Assembly (NCBI RefSeq): GCF_024138165.1
Contig: NZ_CP100000.1
Span: forward strand, 2,480,001 to 2,544,000
Direction of reading: 5' to 3'
Source: Halorussus vallis
GTDB taxonomy: Archaea; Halobacteriota; Halobacteria; Halobacteriales; Haladaptataceae
Length of the DNA: 64,000 bases
Position 1 is the first letter of the stretch; every line of letters starts with the position of its first letter. The notes under the pieces are model-generated. The model saw only the letters and a program-made list of their open reading frames with translations. It did no database searches and had not been told where the DNA came from. Shown here one piece after another: positions 51,903 through 61,223 of the stretch. Both the position numbers and the translations under genes were made by a program.

Positions 51903-53165
51903 ATGCGACTCGCCCCCGTTATGCTGGCGTTACTGCTGGCCCTCTCCCCCGGCGTCGTTGCGACGCACTCGGCCGCCCCGAGTGCGTCCGCGGACGTGCG
52001 AGCGGTCGATTCGAATCCGCCGGAGTCGACCGAGCCACGTTTCACCCTCGTACCGCCGACGAACGCGAGTACGACCGTACTAACCCTCGGAAAGGAGCCG
52101 AAACGGACCGCGTTCGACTCGCCGTCGCTCTCGCTCGGCGACACGCTCGTCAGTGAACGTAGTGAAGTGCAGTCGCGTCTGAGCACGGGCGCGCTCGAAG
52201 AACGACTCCGAACTGCCCGGAACGACGAGCAGAAAAAGCAGATACTCAACCGGTACCGCTACCGGATCGAGAACCGCATCATCTCGTTGAGCGCGCGCGA
52301 ACGACAGGTCACGAAGGCGTTCACCAACGGTTCGATGTCGGCCGACGCGTACCTCCGTGCGCTCGGTCAGATCGACAGAGAGGCCCAACAGTTGCGGACG
52401 CTTATCGACGCGATGCAGACCAGCGCCCAACCGATTCCGCGGTTCCGGATGAAGACCGAAGCCGACACGCTGAAGGGGAAACTCGTCACGCTCGAAGGTC
52501 CCGTCCGGAATCGGATCGCCGAACAACTGCGCGGCGAGGCCCCGCCGACCAGGGTCTTCGTGGCGACCGCCGACACCGGAGTCGTGCTCTCCGCCATCGT
52601 CGACGGGACGTACACGCGCGAGGTGACCCGAATCGACCGTCGAAACCCCGGACTCCAGGACCACATCTCGCTCAGCGAAGTTCCGAACATCGTCGAGAGG
52701 AACTACCCCTGGATTCGGAACAACAGCGACTCGACCGGGACGGCCTCCTACGGCGCGACGAACGTCTACCGACGGTGGATGACCCACGAGAACGGTCGGC
52801 TCGTCACCTACCTCGACGGCGGCACCAGGTCGATATTCGACGAGATACAGTACAAGCGACTCTCGCCGTCGCTCTCGACCGGCCCGGCGGTCACCAACAC
52901 GTCCGAGAACGTCACGCTCTCGGTGAACCGGACCTACCCCGGCGGCCCGCTCCGAGTGCGACTCGCGAACGAAACCGGCGCACCGCTGCAAGGGACGATT
53001 TCGGTCGCCGGCGAGCGAATCGGCCGAACCGACTCGGCGGGCGTCCTCTGGACGCTCGGACCCGCCTCGCAGTTCCGCGTCACGGCGACTCACGAGGGAA
53101 CCACCGTGAACGCGACCGTCAGGCCGACGGCGCCGCCCCGCGCTCCGAGCGGAGCCGAGAGTTGA
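51903..53165 (+). CDS. Secreted protein of unknown function
   Basis: A 420-residue protein with a signal peptide (MRLAPVMLALLLALSPGVVA). It has an alpha-helical charged middle ('LEERLRTARNDEQKKQILNRYRYRIENRIISL') and a beta-rich C-terminal part with Asn sequons, ending in 'TVRPTAPP' with no membrane anchor. It is divergent from the membrane-anchored HTH gene (153-base gap), so the two may act together. It resembles haloarchaeal DUF7096-type proteins, but that call is uncertain. Confidence 0.7.
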   Translation: MRLAPVMLALLLALSPGVVATHSAAPSASADVRAVDSNPPESTEPRFTLVPPTNASTTVLTLGKEPKRTAFDSPSLSLGDTLVSERSEVQSRLSTGALEERLRTARNDEQKKQILNRYRYRIENRIISLSARERQVTKAFTNGSMSADAYLRALGQIDREAQQLRTLIDAMQTSAQPIPRFRMKTEADTLKGKLVTLEGPVRNRIAEQLRGEAPPTRVFVATADTGVVLSAIVDGTYTREVTRIDRRNPGLQDHISLSEVPNIVERNYPWIRNNSDSTGTASYGATNVYRRWMTHENGRLVTYLDGGTRSIFDEIQYKRLSPSLSTGPAVTNTSENVTLSVNRTYPGGPLRVRLANETGAPLQGTISVAGERIGRTDSAGVLWTLGPASQFRVTATHEGTTVNATVRPTAPPRAPSGAES

Positions 53166-53192
53166 AGTGAGAAGACGCGACCAACTCCCGGG

Positions 53193-53672
53193 GTGTCGCC
53201 CCGCGCACTCTCCCCCGTCGTCGGAACCGTCCTGCTGACGCTCGCCACGGTGGTCGCCGCCGGCGCCCTCGGCGTCGTCGCGCTCGACACTGCCGCACCG
53301 ACGGTTTCCCGCTCCGCGGCCGTCTCCCAGCCCGTCGTCGTCGACCTCCGCGTGGACGCGGACGCCGACCGATTAACTTTCGTTCACCGCGGCGGCGAAT
53401 CGCTCGACGTGCGGGCGCTCACGCTCCGAATCGAGGTCGACGGTTCGCCGCTCGCCGAACAGCCGCCGGTCCCGTTCTTCTCGGCGGGGGGCTTCCGGCC
53501 CGGACCCACGGGACCGTTCAACAGCGCGTCGGACTCGCAGTGGGAGGTCGGGGAAACCGCGAGCGTCGAACTCGCCGGCACGAACGACCCGGAACTCAAG
53601 ACCGGGGCGCGGGTCGTCGCCAGGATAGCGGTCGACGGCGCGACCGTCGCGGAGGTGCGCGCGACCGCCTGA
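53193..53672 (+). CDS. Type IV pilin-like secreted protein
   Basis: A 159-residue protein starting at GTG. The N-terminus 'MSPRALSPVVGTVLLTLATVVAAGALGVVAL' matches the archaeal type IV pilin N-terminal domain: a short charged leader, Arg-Ala-Leu-Ser-Pro cleavage-like motif and a hydrophobic helix. A beta-rich domain follows. It is likely a pseudopilin or pilin processed by a prepilin peptidase. It starts 28 bases after the preceding secreted-protein gene, suggesting one operon. Confidence 0.78.
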   Translation: MSPRALSPVVGTVLLTLATVVAAGALGVVALDTAAPTVSRSAAVSQPVVVDLRVDADADRLTFVHRGGESLDVRALTLRIEVDGSPLAEQPPVPFFSAGGFRPGPTGPFNSASDSQWEVGETASVELAGTNDPELKTGARVVARIAVDGATVAEVRATA

Positions 53673-53709
53673 CCGGACCGCTTCGCTCTTCGCGGCCGCG
53701 TCGGTGGCG

Positions 53710-54408
53710 CTACTCGGTTTCGGGGGCCCGCGCCACCGTCGTGATGGCGACGTCGGGGTCGTAGGAGGGTCCCATCTCGCGGTGTCGGACGTCGACGTAG
53801 CCCGCCTCGCGGAACATCCGGTCGGCCTCCTCGCGGTCGTAGAAGAGCATGATGGCGTCGGCGACCTTCTGCATCACCGTCGACTTGGGGTAGTTCGGGC
53901 CGACGACGAGCACCTGACCGCCGGGCTTGACGACCCGACGCATGTCTTCGAGCGTGGCGACGGGGTCGGGCCAGTACTCGATGGACCCCGAGGACCACAC
54001 CACGTCGAAGGTATCGTCGGCGAAGGGGAGTCGCTCGGCGTCGCCGCGGTAGAAGCTCACGGGGTCGTGCTTGCCGAGTTTCGCCCACGCCTTCTCCAGT
54101 TGGTGGACGCTCTGGTCGAGCCCGTGGACGTTCCGGGTATGTTCGAGCAGTCCCTCGGTCGCGAACCCGGTTCCGCAGCCGACGTCGAGCACCACGTCGT
54201 CCTCGTCGATGTCGAGCATGGCGAGCGCTTCGGCGCGCATCTCCTCGTTCCAGATGAAGGGGTTGACGGTGTCGTACACCTTCGAGAGGTACTTGTAGAA
54301 CAGTCGCGCCCGACTCTTGTCTTCGAGGATACCCATTTGTCCGACGTTCGGCCCGCCGGTCAAATAATCCTGCCATTCGTCGTCGGGCCGACTCGGCGCG
54401 TGAGACAC
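53710..54408 (-). CDS. SAM-dependent methyltransferase, MPBQ/menaquinone type
   Basis: A 232-residue class I methyltransferase. SAM-binding motif I is VVLDVGCGTGFATEG (about residues 72-86). The N-terminal 'QMGILEDKSRARLFYKYLSKVYDTVNPFIWNEEMR' resembles methyl-phytylbenzoquinone and demethylmenaquinone methyltransferases, so it probably methylates a quinone precursor. It is transcribed away from the ATP synthase operon, whose promoter sits just upstream. Confidence 0.85.
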   Translation of the reverse strand: MSHAPSRPDDEWQDYLTGGPNVGQMGILEDKSRARLFYKYLSKVYDTVNPFIWNEEMRAEALAMLDIDEDDVVLDVGCGTGFATEGLLEHTRNVHGLDQSVHQLEKAWAKLGKHDPVSFYRGDAERLPFADDTFDVVWSSGSIEYWPDPVATLEDMRRVVKPGGQVLVVGPNYPKSTVMQKVADAIMLFYDREEADRMFREAGYVDVRHREMGPSYDPDVAITTVARAPETE

Positions 54409-54447
54409 TCTCTCGCGCGCCGAGCGGAGGAGCGGTTCCGCAAGTAG

Positions 54448-54454
54448 TTTATAG
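54448..54454 (+). promoter_or_regulatory. TATA box of the A-type ATP synthase operon
   Basis: TTTATAG at 54448-54454 lies 32 bases before the atpH ATG; initiation about 25 bases downstream would give a very short leader. This is the only strong box upstream of the operon. Confidence 0.6.
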
Positions 54455-54485
54455 GCGCTCCCGCAAACTTTCGCACGATTAGCAC

Positions 54486-54818
54486 ATGCCGAGGCCAGAG
54501 GTTCTCGAACGTATCAAGGAGGCCGAGCAGGAGGCCGACGACATCGTCGCCGAGGCCGAGGAGGCCCGCGAACAGCGCATCTCCGAGGCCCGCACGGAGG
54601 CCGAGGAGATCCGCCAGGAGGCCGAATCGGAGGCGTCGGAGCTCCACGAGAAACGTCTCGCCGAGGCGCGCGAGGAGATCGAAGCCGAACGGGAGCGCGT
54701 CCTCGCCGAGGGCGAAGAGGAGCGCGAGGCGCTCGAAGCGCGCGCCGAGGGCAACGAAGAGGCGGTGATCGAACACGTCGTCGACCTGTTCGAGGAGGCG
54801 GTGCATGCTCAGACCTGA
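54486..54818 (+). CDS. atpH: A-type ATP synthase subunit H
   Basis: A 110-residue, almost wholly coiled-coil protein, rich in Glu, Arg and Ala ('EAEQEADDIVAEAEEAREQ'). This matches subunit H, the peripheral stalk partner of subunit E in archaeal A1A0 ATP synthases. It is the first gene of the operon and overlaps atpI by 14 bases. Confidence 0.9.
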   Translation: MPRPEVLERIKEAEQEADDIVAEAEEAREQRISEARTEAEEIRQEAESEASELHEKRLAEAREEIEAERERVLAEGEEEREALEARAEGNEEAVIEHVVDLFEEAVHAQT

Positions 54819-56985
54819 GCAAATGAGCAAGGTGTCCGTGACGGGCTCGCGCGCCGTCATGGACGACGTCATCGAGGCCGTCCACGAACTGAATCTCGTC
54901 CACCTCGTCGACTACGACGGCTCGTGGGCGGGCTTCGAACCCGGCAACCCCGTCGAGGGCGCAAACCGGGCGTCCGACAAACTCGTCACCGTCCGCTCGC
55001 TCGAGAGCATGCTCGACATCGACGAGGAGGACGCCGGACCGAGCCGAATCGTCACCGACGAGGCGCTCGAAGACGAACTCGAGGAGGTTCGGGTACAGGT
55101 CAACGAACTCGACGACCGCCGGAGCGAACTCGAAGAGGACCTCCGGGGCGTCGAGGAGCGAATCGACTCGGTGACGCCGTTCGCCGACCTCGGCATCGAC
55201 CTCGACCTGCTGTCGGGGTACGACCGCCTGCAGGTCGCCGTCGGCGAGGGCGACGAGGAGGCGGTCCGAGAGGCGCTCGAAGCCGACGGCGACATCGCGG
55301 AGTTCGAGACGTTCACCGGCGATCGGACTATCGCCGTCTTCGCGTACCCCGCCGACGGCGCCGACGCCGACGCACTGGACGAAGCGCTGGTCGGCGTCGA
55401 CTTCGCGGTGCTCGAGATTCCCGACGCCGAGGGGAGTCCCCAGGAGTACGTCGAGCAACTGCGCCACGAGCGCCAGAAGATCGAATCGAAGCTCGACGGC
55501 GTCGAGAACGAGCTTCAGGACGTCAAACTCGACACCGCCGGCTTCCTGCTGGCGGCCGAGGAGAAGCTGACCATCGACGTCCAGAAGGCCGAGGCGCCGC
55601 TCCAGTTCGCGACCACCGAGAACGCCTTCATCGCCGAGGGCTGGATTCCGACCGAGCGCTACACCGAACTCGCGACGGCGCTGGGTGACGCGGTGGGCGA
55701 CCGCGTGGAGGTCGACGAACTCGAACGCGCCGAGTACGACGAGCACGAGGCGCACGGCCCCGAGGACCCCGACGTGTCGGACGTCGAGGTGGCCGCCGAC
55801 GGCGGTCATACCATGGGCGGCGACCAGCCGCCGGTCATCCAGGACAACCCCGGTCCGGTCAAGCCGTTCGAACTGCTGGTCGAGACCATCAACCGGCCGA
55901 AGTACTTCGAGTTCGACCCGACGGTCATCCTGTTCCTGACGTTCCCGGCGTTCTTCGGGTTCATGATCGGGGACTTCGGGTACGGCATCCTCTACATGCT
56001 GTTGGGGTACGGACTTTACAGCCGATACGACAGCCCCGCGCTCAAGAGCCTCGGCGGCATCGCCGTCTGGGCCGGCGCGTTCACGGCGCTGTTCGGTATC
56101 CTGTACGGAGAAATCTTCGGCTTACACCGGCTCGGAGCGGTGCTGTGGAACGGCAACCCGCCGATTCACAAGGGACTGCAGCCCCACTACGGCGACTACG
56201 CCGTCGCGTGGCTCGTGCTGAGCCTGCTCATCGGCGTCGTCCACCTCGCCGTCGGCTGGATAATCGACTTCGTCGAGAACCTCTCGCACGGCGTGTGGGA
56301 CGCCGTGACCGAGAGCGGGTCGTGGCTCCTGATGATGTTCGGCCTGTGGGCCTGGGTGTTCTCGGGCGCCGGCGGTAGCTCGCCGCCCATCCTGGTCGGC
56401 CCGGACAGCGTCTTCGCCGGCAATCCCTTCCCGTTCGGGTTCACCGGCCTGCCCGCCATCGAGCTGTTCTCGATCGCCGGCTTCGCCATCTCGGCGTGGC
56501 TACTCGTGTTCGGCCTCGGCCTCGTGCTGCTGGCGATGGCCGACCCCATCGAGGTCGTCGAGTTCCTCAACGTGCTGGTGAACGTGCTGTCGTACACCCG
56601 GCTGGCCGCGGTGCTGCTCGCCAAGGCGGGGATGGCCTTCGTGGTCAATCTCCTGTTCTTCGGCGTCTACGTCACCGGCCACGGCGCGGAGGCGGAGTGG
56701 CACTTCGGCATCGGCCACATGCCCCACGTCGGCGACATGGTCCACGGCCACGAGGTCACCGAGATCATGTTCGGGGGCCTCGTGCACTCGGGCATCGCGG
56801 GCGTCCTCGGCGGAATCGTCATCCTGCTGGTCGGTCATCTGCTGGTGCTCGCGCTCGGCGTCACCAGCGCCGGCCTGCAGGCGGTGCGTCTCGAGTACGT
56901 CGAGTTCTTCGGGAAGTTCTACGAGGGCGGCGGCGAGAAGTACGAACCGTTCGGTTACGACCGACTGTTCACCACTCGCGACTGA
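54805..56985 (+). CDS. atpI: A-type ATP synthase subunit I (a-like)
   Basis: A 726-residue protein. The N-terminal half (about residues 1-330) is a soluble, coiled-coil-containing region; the C-terminal half has seven or eight transmembrane helices, including 'RLAAVLLAKAGMAFVVNLLFF' with the conserved Arg near the membrane that drives ion translocation, and 'HLLVLALGVTSAGLQAVRLEYVEFFGKFYEGGGEKYEPF'. It forms the ion half-channels against the c ring. ATG at 54805; an ATG at 54823 would also fit. A hairpin and T-run follow. Confidence 0.94.
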   Translation: MLRPEQMSKVSVTGSRAVMDDVIEAVHELNLVHLVDYDGSWAGFEPGNPVEGANRASDKLVTVRSLESMLDIDEEDAGPSRIVTDEALEDELEEVRVQVNELDDRRSELEEDLRGVEERIDSVTPFADLGIDLDLLSGYDRLQVAVGEGDEEAVREALEADGDIAEFETFTGDRTIAVFAYPADGADADALDEALVGVDFAVLEIPDAEGSPQEYVEQLRHERQKIESKLDGVENELQDVKLDTAGFLLAAEEKLTIDVQKAEAPLQFATTENAFIAEGWIPTERYTELATALGDAVGDRVEVDELERAEYDEHEAHGPEDPDVSDVEVAADGGHTMGGDQPPVIQDNPGPVKPFELLVETINRPKYFEFDPTVILFLTFPAFFGFMIGDFGYGILYMLLGYGLYSRYDSPALKSLGGIAVWAGAFTALFGILYGEIFGLHRLGAVLWNGNPPIHKGLQPHYGDYAVAWLVLSLLIGVVHLAVGWIIDFVENLSHGVWDAVTESGSWLLMMFGLWAWVFSGAGGSSPPILVGPDSVFAGNPFPFGFTGLPAIELFSIAGFAISAWLLVFGLGLVLLAMADPIEVVEFLNVLVNVLSYTRLAAVLLAKAGMAFVVNLLFFGVYVTGHGAEAEWHFGIGHMPHVGDMVHGHEVTEIMFGGLVHSGIAGVLGGIVILLVGHLLVLALGVTSAGLQAVRLEYVEFFGKFYEGGGEKYEPFGYDRLFTTRD

Positions 56986-57005
56986 CGGTCCGGACCGTCC
57001 TTTTT
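56985..57005 (+). terminator. Intra-operon terminator after atpI
   Basis: Palindrome ACGGTCCGGACCGT (56985-56998) then TTTTT (57001-57005), starting on the last base of atpI. It would end or reduce transcription before atpK. Confidence 0.6.
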
Positions 57006-57122
57006 CCGACCTCTATTCCCATCACATTCTGGACACGTTCCGTCTCGTAGGTCTTTTGGTCATTGGTAACATAGTGGTCGATTCGGACGTTTGGCGGGGT
57101 TCTGGCGAACAATTTTGGGAAG

Positions 57123-57131
57123 CTTTATGAT
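57123..57131 (+). promoter_or_regulatory. Candidate internal promoter for atpK and downstream genes
   Basis: CTTTATGAT at 57123-57131, within a 200-base gap of lower GC content between atpI and atpK. Start codon is 56 bases later. A separate promoter would set proteolipid and catalytic-subunit levels independently of H and I. Confidence 0.45.
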
Positions 57132-57186
57132 GGCAACGACGGGAAATACGACTGTCCGGTTACGAGAGTCACAGGATAACTAAACC

Positions 57187-57462
57187 ATGTTCGAATTTGT
57201 ACTCGCGTTCGTGAACAGTGCTGCTGTACTGCTCGCTCAGGAAGGTGCCGGCGCCGCCGGTCCCGCGCTCAACAACAAGGGCGCAGCCGCCATCGCGGTC
57301 GGACTCGCCGCGCTCGGTTCGGGTTACGCGGAACGTGGTATCGGGAGCGCGGCCATCGGCGCCATCGCCGAGGACGAGAGCCTCTTCGGGACGGGCCTCA
57401 TCATGACGGTCCTGCCCGAGACGCTCGTCATCCTCGCGCTGGTGCTCGTGTTCGTCGTCTAA
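57187..57462 (+). CDS. atpK: A-type ATP synthase proteolipid subunit K (c)
   Basis: A 91-residue proteolipid with two transmembrane helices ('AAAIAVGLAALGSGYAERGIGSAAIGAIAE' and 'FGTGLIMTVLPETLVILALVLVFVV'). The ion-binding carboxylate is the Glu in 'LPETLVIL' of the second helix. Each c subunit has one hairpin, so the ring is of the short archaeal type. An N-terminal lead (about 24 residues) precedes the first helix and may be cleaved. Confidence 0.93.
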   Translation: MFEFVLAFVNSAAVLLAQEGAGAAGPALNNKGAAAIAVGLAALGSGYAERGIGSAAIGAIAEDESLFGTGLIMTVLPETLVILALVLVFVV

Positions 57463-57486
57463 ACGCACCCCTTTCCCTCTTCATCA

Positions 57487-58068
57487 ATGAGTTTGGACAC
57501 GGTAGTTGAGGATATTCGAAACGAAGCCCGCGAGCGCGCAGAAGAAATTCGTGCGGAGGGCGAAGAGCGCGCAGAGCAGATCGTCGCCGACGCCGAGGCC
57601 GACGCCGAGGAGACGCTCGCGGAGCAAGAGCGGCGGACCGAACAGAGCATCGCCCAGGAGTGCGAGCAGCGCCTCTCCAGCGCGAAGCTGGAGGCCAAGC
57701 AGAAGCGCCTCGAAGCCCGCCGCGACGTGCTGCAGGACGTCCGCTCGCAGGTCGAAGACCGAATCGTGAACCTGGAGGGCGACCGCCGCAAGGAGCTGAC
57801 CCAGGAACTGCTCGACGCCGCGTCCGAGGAGTTCGAGGACAGCGACACCGTCCGGGTCTACGGTCGGCCCGAGGACGACGAGTTGTTGACCGACGTGGTG
57901 ACCGACTACGACGGCTACGAGTACGCCGGTGAGTACGACTGCCTGGGCGGCGTCGTCGTCGAGAGCGACCAGTCGCGCCTCCGCGTGAACAACACGTTCG
58001 ATTCGGTGCTGGAAGCCGTCTGGGAGGACAACCTCCAAGACATCAGCAACCGTCTCTTCGAGCAATGA
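57487..58068 (+). CDS. atpE: A-type ATP synthase subunit E
   Basis: A 193-residue peripheral-stalk protein. The N-terminal half is a long helical coiled coil ('EERAEQIVADAEADAEETLAEQ'), and the C-terminal half is a mixed alpha/beta domain ('TVRVYGRPEDDELLTDVV', 'YDCLGGVVVESDQSRLRVNNTFDSVLEAV') that binds the catalytic head. The stop overlaps the atpC start by 4 bases (ATGA). Confidence 0.93.
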   Translation: MSLDTVVEDIRNEARERAEEIRAEGEERAEQIVADAEADAEETLAEQERRTEQSIAQECEQRLSSAKLEAKQKRLEARRDVLQDVRSQVEDRIVNLEGDRRKELTQELLDAASEEFEDSDTVRVYGRPEDDELLTDVVTDYDGYEYAGEYDCLGGVVVESDQSRLRVNNTFDSVLEAVWEDNLQDISNRLFEQ

Positions 58069-59126
58069 ACGCCCAGAAAACCGAAGGCTCGTCGAACTAC
58101 GAGTACGTCACCGCGCGGGTCCGACACCGGCGGGCGTCGCTGTTCGACGAGGAGGACTACCGGAAGCTCCTCCGCATGGGGCCGGGAGAGATCGCCCGGT
58201 ACATGGAGGAGACCGAGTACGAGGAGGAGGTGAACGCGCTCGGCTCGCGATACGAGGGCGTCGACCTCGTCGAGTACGCGCTCAACCGCAACCTCGCGAA
58301 GAACTTCGACGACCTGCTCCGGTGGTCCGAGGGCCAACTGTACGAACTCATCGCCCGGTACCTCCGGAAGTTCGACGCCTGGAACGTCAAGACCATCGTT
58401 CGCGGCCTCTACTCCGACGCGCCGCGAGACACCATCTCCTCCGACCTCACCCGCGCGGGCGAGTTCGACGACGAGTTCCTCGACCGGCTTCTCGACGCAG
58501 GAAGCATCGAGGAACTCGTCGAACTGCTCGACCGTACGCGCTACGGCGACGCGCTCGAAGACGCCTACGCCGACTACGAGGAGACGGGGACGCTCGTTCC
58601 CTTGGAGAACGCGGTCGACCGCGTCTACTACGAGGGCCTGATAGAGGGCGTCACCGAGACGAGCAACCGCGCGACCCAACTGTACGTCGAGTTCCTGCAG
58701 GCCGAAATCGACTTCCGGAACGTCCGGAACGCGCTGCGCATCGCCCGAAGCGGGGCCGACATCGACCCGGCCGACTACTTCATCGAGGGCGGACAGTTGT
58801 TCCGACGCAACGAACTGTCCCAACTCGCGACGAACGTCGACGAACTCGCGACGTTCATCCGCGACAGCACCTACGGCGACGAACTGTCGGAGGCGCTCGA
58901 CCAACTCGAGCGCTCCGACAGTCTCATCGGTTTCGAGCACGCACTAGAAGCTGCACTGTTGGAGTACTCGGACCACCTCTCGCACGTGTTTCCGCTGTCG
59001 GTCTGTCCGGTGCTGGCGTACATCCTCGCCAAGGAGCGCGAGGTCGACAACATCCGCGCCATCGCCCGCGGCCGCGAGGCCGGCCTGGGCGAGGACCAGA
59101 TCGAGGACGAACTGGTGATACTATGA
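58065..59126 (+). CDS. atpC: A-type ATP synthase subunit C
   Basis: A 353-residue, all-alpha protein like V-type subunit d; it couples the central rotor to the c ring. Signatures include 'NYEYVTARVRHRRASLFDEEDYRKLL' and 'EYSDHLSHVFPLSVCPVLAYILAKEREVDNIRAIARGREAGLGEDQIEDEL'. ATGA overlaps with atpE and atpF. Confidence 0.93.
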   Translation: MNAQKTEGSSNYEYVTARVRHRRASLFDEEDYRKLLRMGPGEIARYMEETEYEEEVNALGSRYEGVDLVEYALNRNLAKNFDDLLRWSEGQLYELIARYLRKFDAWNVKTIVRGLYSDAPRDTISSDLTRAGEFDDEFLDRLLDAGSIEELVELLDRTRYGDALEDAYADYEETGTLVPLENAVDRVYYEGLIEGVTETSNRATQLYVEFLQAEIDFRNVRNALRIARSGADIDPADYFIEGGQLFRRNELSQLATNVDELATFIRDSTYGDELSEALDQLERSDSLIGFEHALEAALLEYSDHLSHVFPLSVCPVLAYILAKEREVDNIRAIARGREAGLGEDQIEDELVIL

Positions 59127-59464
59127 GTCAGGAGATAGCGGTCGTCGGCAGTCCCGAGTTCACCACCGGGTTCCGACTCGCCGGCGTCCGGAAGTTCGAG
59201 AACGTCCCGGACGACGACAAGGACGCCGAACTCGACGACGCCGTGACCCGCGTTCTCGACGACGACGACGTCGGCATCGTGGTGATGCACGACGAGGACC
59301 TGGACCACCTCTCGCGGAAGGTCCGCAACGACGTCGAGACGAGCGTCGAACCGACGATGGTTTCCATCGGCGGCGGCGCGGGCAGCGGCGGAATGCGCGA
59401 GAAGATCAAGCGCGCAATCGGTATCGACCTTATGGACGAAGACGAACAAGGTGACAACGAATGA
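59123..59464 (+). CDS. atpF: A-type ATP synthase subunit F
   Basis: A 113-residue central-stalk subunit from ATG 59123 ([22 protein letters not shown]), with the conserved N-terminal '[15 protein letters not shown]' and a C-terminal helix ('[15 protein letters not shown]'). It overlaps atpC and atpA by ATGA on both sides. It sits in the rotor with D and helps regulate hydrolysis. Confidence 0.93.
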   Translation: MSQEIAVVGSPEFTTGFRLAGVRKFENVPDDDKDAELDDAVTRVLDDDDVGIVVMHDEDLDHLSRKVRNDVETSVEPTMVSIGGGAGSGGMREKIKRAIGIDLMDEDEQGDNE

Positions 59465-61221
59465 GCCAAGCAACCGAATCCGACACCGTCCGTGAGGACG
59501 GCGTCATCGAGAGCGTAAGTGGACCGGTCGTGACCGCCACTGACCTCGACGCCCGGATGAACGACGTCGTGTACGTCGGCGAGGAAGGGCTGATGGGCGA
59601 GGTCATCGAGATCGAGGGTAACCTGACGACGATTCAGGTGTACGAGGAGACGTCGAACGTCGCGCCCGGCGAACCGGTCGAGAACACCGGCGACCCGCTG
59701 TCGGTCGACCTCGGCCCGGGTATGATGGACTCCATCTACGACGGCGTCCAGCGCCCGCTCGCGGTCCTCGAAGAGAAGATGGGCGCGTTCCTCGACCGCG
59801 GGGTCGACGCGCCCGGTATCGACCTGGAGCGGACGTGGGAGTTCACCCCGACCGTCGAGGAAGGCGACCACGTCGAACCCGGCGACATCGTCGGCACGGT
59901 GCCGGAGACCGAGAGCATCGAGCACAAGGTGATGGTGCCGCCGGACTACGAGGGCGGCGAGGTCGTCACCATCGAGAGCGGCAACTTCACCGTCGAGGAG
60001 ACGGTCGTCGCGCTCGACAACGGCGAGACGATTCAGATGCGCCAGGAGTGGCCGGTCCGCGAGGCCCGCCCCGCCAAGGAGAAGGAGACCCCGCGCACGC
60101 CGCTGGTCTCCGGCCAGCGCATCCTCGACGGCCTGTTCCCCATCGCGAAGGGCGGCACGGCCGCGATTCCCGGGCCGTTCGGCTCGGGCAAGACAGTCAC
60201 CCAGCACCAGCTCGCGAAGTGGGCCGACGCGGACATCGTCGTCTACGTCGGCTGCGGCGAGCGCGGGAACGAGATGACGGAAGTCATCGAGGACTTCCCG
60301 GAACTCGAGGACCCGGTCAGCGGCAAGCCGCTGATGTCCCGGACCTGCCTCATCGCCAACACGTCGAATATGCCCGTCGCGGCGCGCGAATCCTGCGTGT
60401 ACACGGGTATCACCATCGCGGAGTACTACCGCGACATGGGGTACGACGTCGCGCTGATGGCCGACTCCACCTCGCGGTGGGCCGAGGCCATGCGCGAGAT
60501 CTCCTCCCGTCTGGAGGAGATGCCCGGCGAAGAGGGCTATCCCGCGTACCTGGCCGCGCGCCTCTCGGAGTTCTACGAGCGCGCCGGCAAGTTCCAGAAC
60601 ATCAACGACACCGAAGGCTCGGTGTCTGTCATCGGCGCGGTGTCGCCGCCCGGCGGCGACTTCTCCGAGCCGGTCACCCAGAACACGCTCCGTATCGTGA
60701 AGTGCTTCTGGGCGCTGGACGCCGACCTCGCGGAACGTCGGCACTTCCCGTCGATCAACTGGGACGAGTCCTACTCGCTGTACAAGGACCAGCTCGACCC
60801 GTGGTACGAGCAGAACGTCGCCGAGGACTTCCCCGAGCGGCGCCAGTGGGCGACCGACGTGCTCGACGAGGAGGGCGAACTCCAGGAGATCGTCCAGCTC
60901 GTCGGCAAGGACGCCCTGCCCGACGACCAGCAGCTGACGCTCGAAGTCGCTCGCTACCTTCGGGAGTCGTGGCTCCAGCAGAACGCGTTCCACGACGTCG
61001 ACACCTTCTGCTCGCCGGAGAAGACCTACGCGATGCTCGGCGCCATCGAGACGTTCAACGACGAGGCGTTCCGCGCGCTCGAAGCCGGCGTTCCGGTCGA
61101 GGAGATCGTCGGCATCGAGGCCGCCCCGCGGCTCAACCGCATGGGCGTGATGGAGGACTGGGAGGAGTCCATCCCCGAACTCGAACAGTCCATCGAAGAC
61201 CAGCTCAGGGAGAAATACTAA
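59461..61221 (+). CDS. atpA: A-type ATP synthase catalytic subunit A
   Basis: A 586-residue catalytic subunit with P-loop GPFGSGKT (about residues 238-245), the archaeal non-homologous insertion (about residues 115-195), and '[27 protein letters not shown]'. It alternates with B in the A3B3 head. No intein is present. ATGA overlap with atpF and two bases to atpB. Confidence 0.96.
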   Translation: MSQATESDTVREDGVIESVSGPVVTATDLDARMNDVVYVGEEGLMGEVIEIEGNLTTIQVYEETSNVAPGEPVENTGDPLSVDLGPGMMDSIYDGVQRPLAVLEEKMGAFLDRGVDAPGIDLERTWEFTPTVEEGDHVEPGDIVGTVPETESIEHKVMVPPDYEGGEVVTIESGNFTVEETVVALDNGETIQMRQEWPVREARPAKEKETPRTPLVSGQRILDGLFPIAKGGTAAIPGPFGSGKTVTQHQLAKWADADIVVYVGCGERGNEMTEVIEDFPELEDPVSGKPLMSRTCLIANTSNMPVAARESCVYTGITIAEYYRDMGYDVALMADSTSRWAEAMREISSRLEEMPGEEGYPAYLAARLSEFYERAGKFQNINDTEGSVSVIGAVSPPGGDFSEPVTQNTLRIVKCFWALDADLAERRHFPSINWDESYSLYKDQLDPWYEQNVAEDFPERRQWATDVLDEEGELQEIVQLVGKDALPDDQQLTLEVARYLRESWLQQNAFHDVDTFCSPEKTYAMLGAIETFNDEAFRALEAGVPVEEIVGIEAAPRLNRMGVMEDWEESIPELEQSIEDQLREKY

Positions 61222-61223
61222 CG

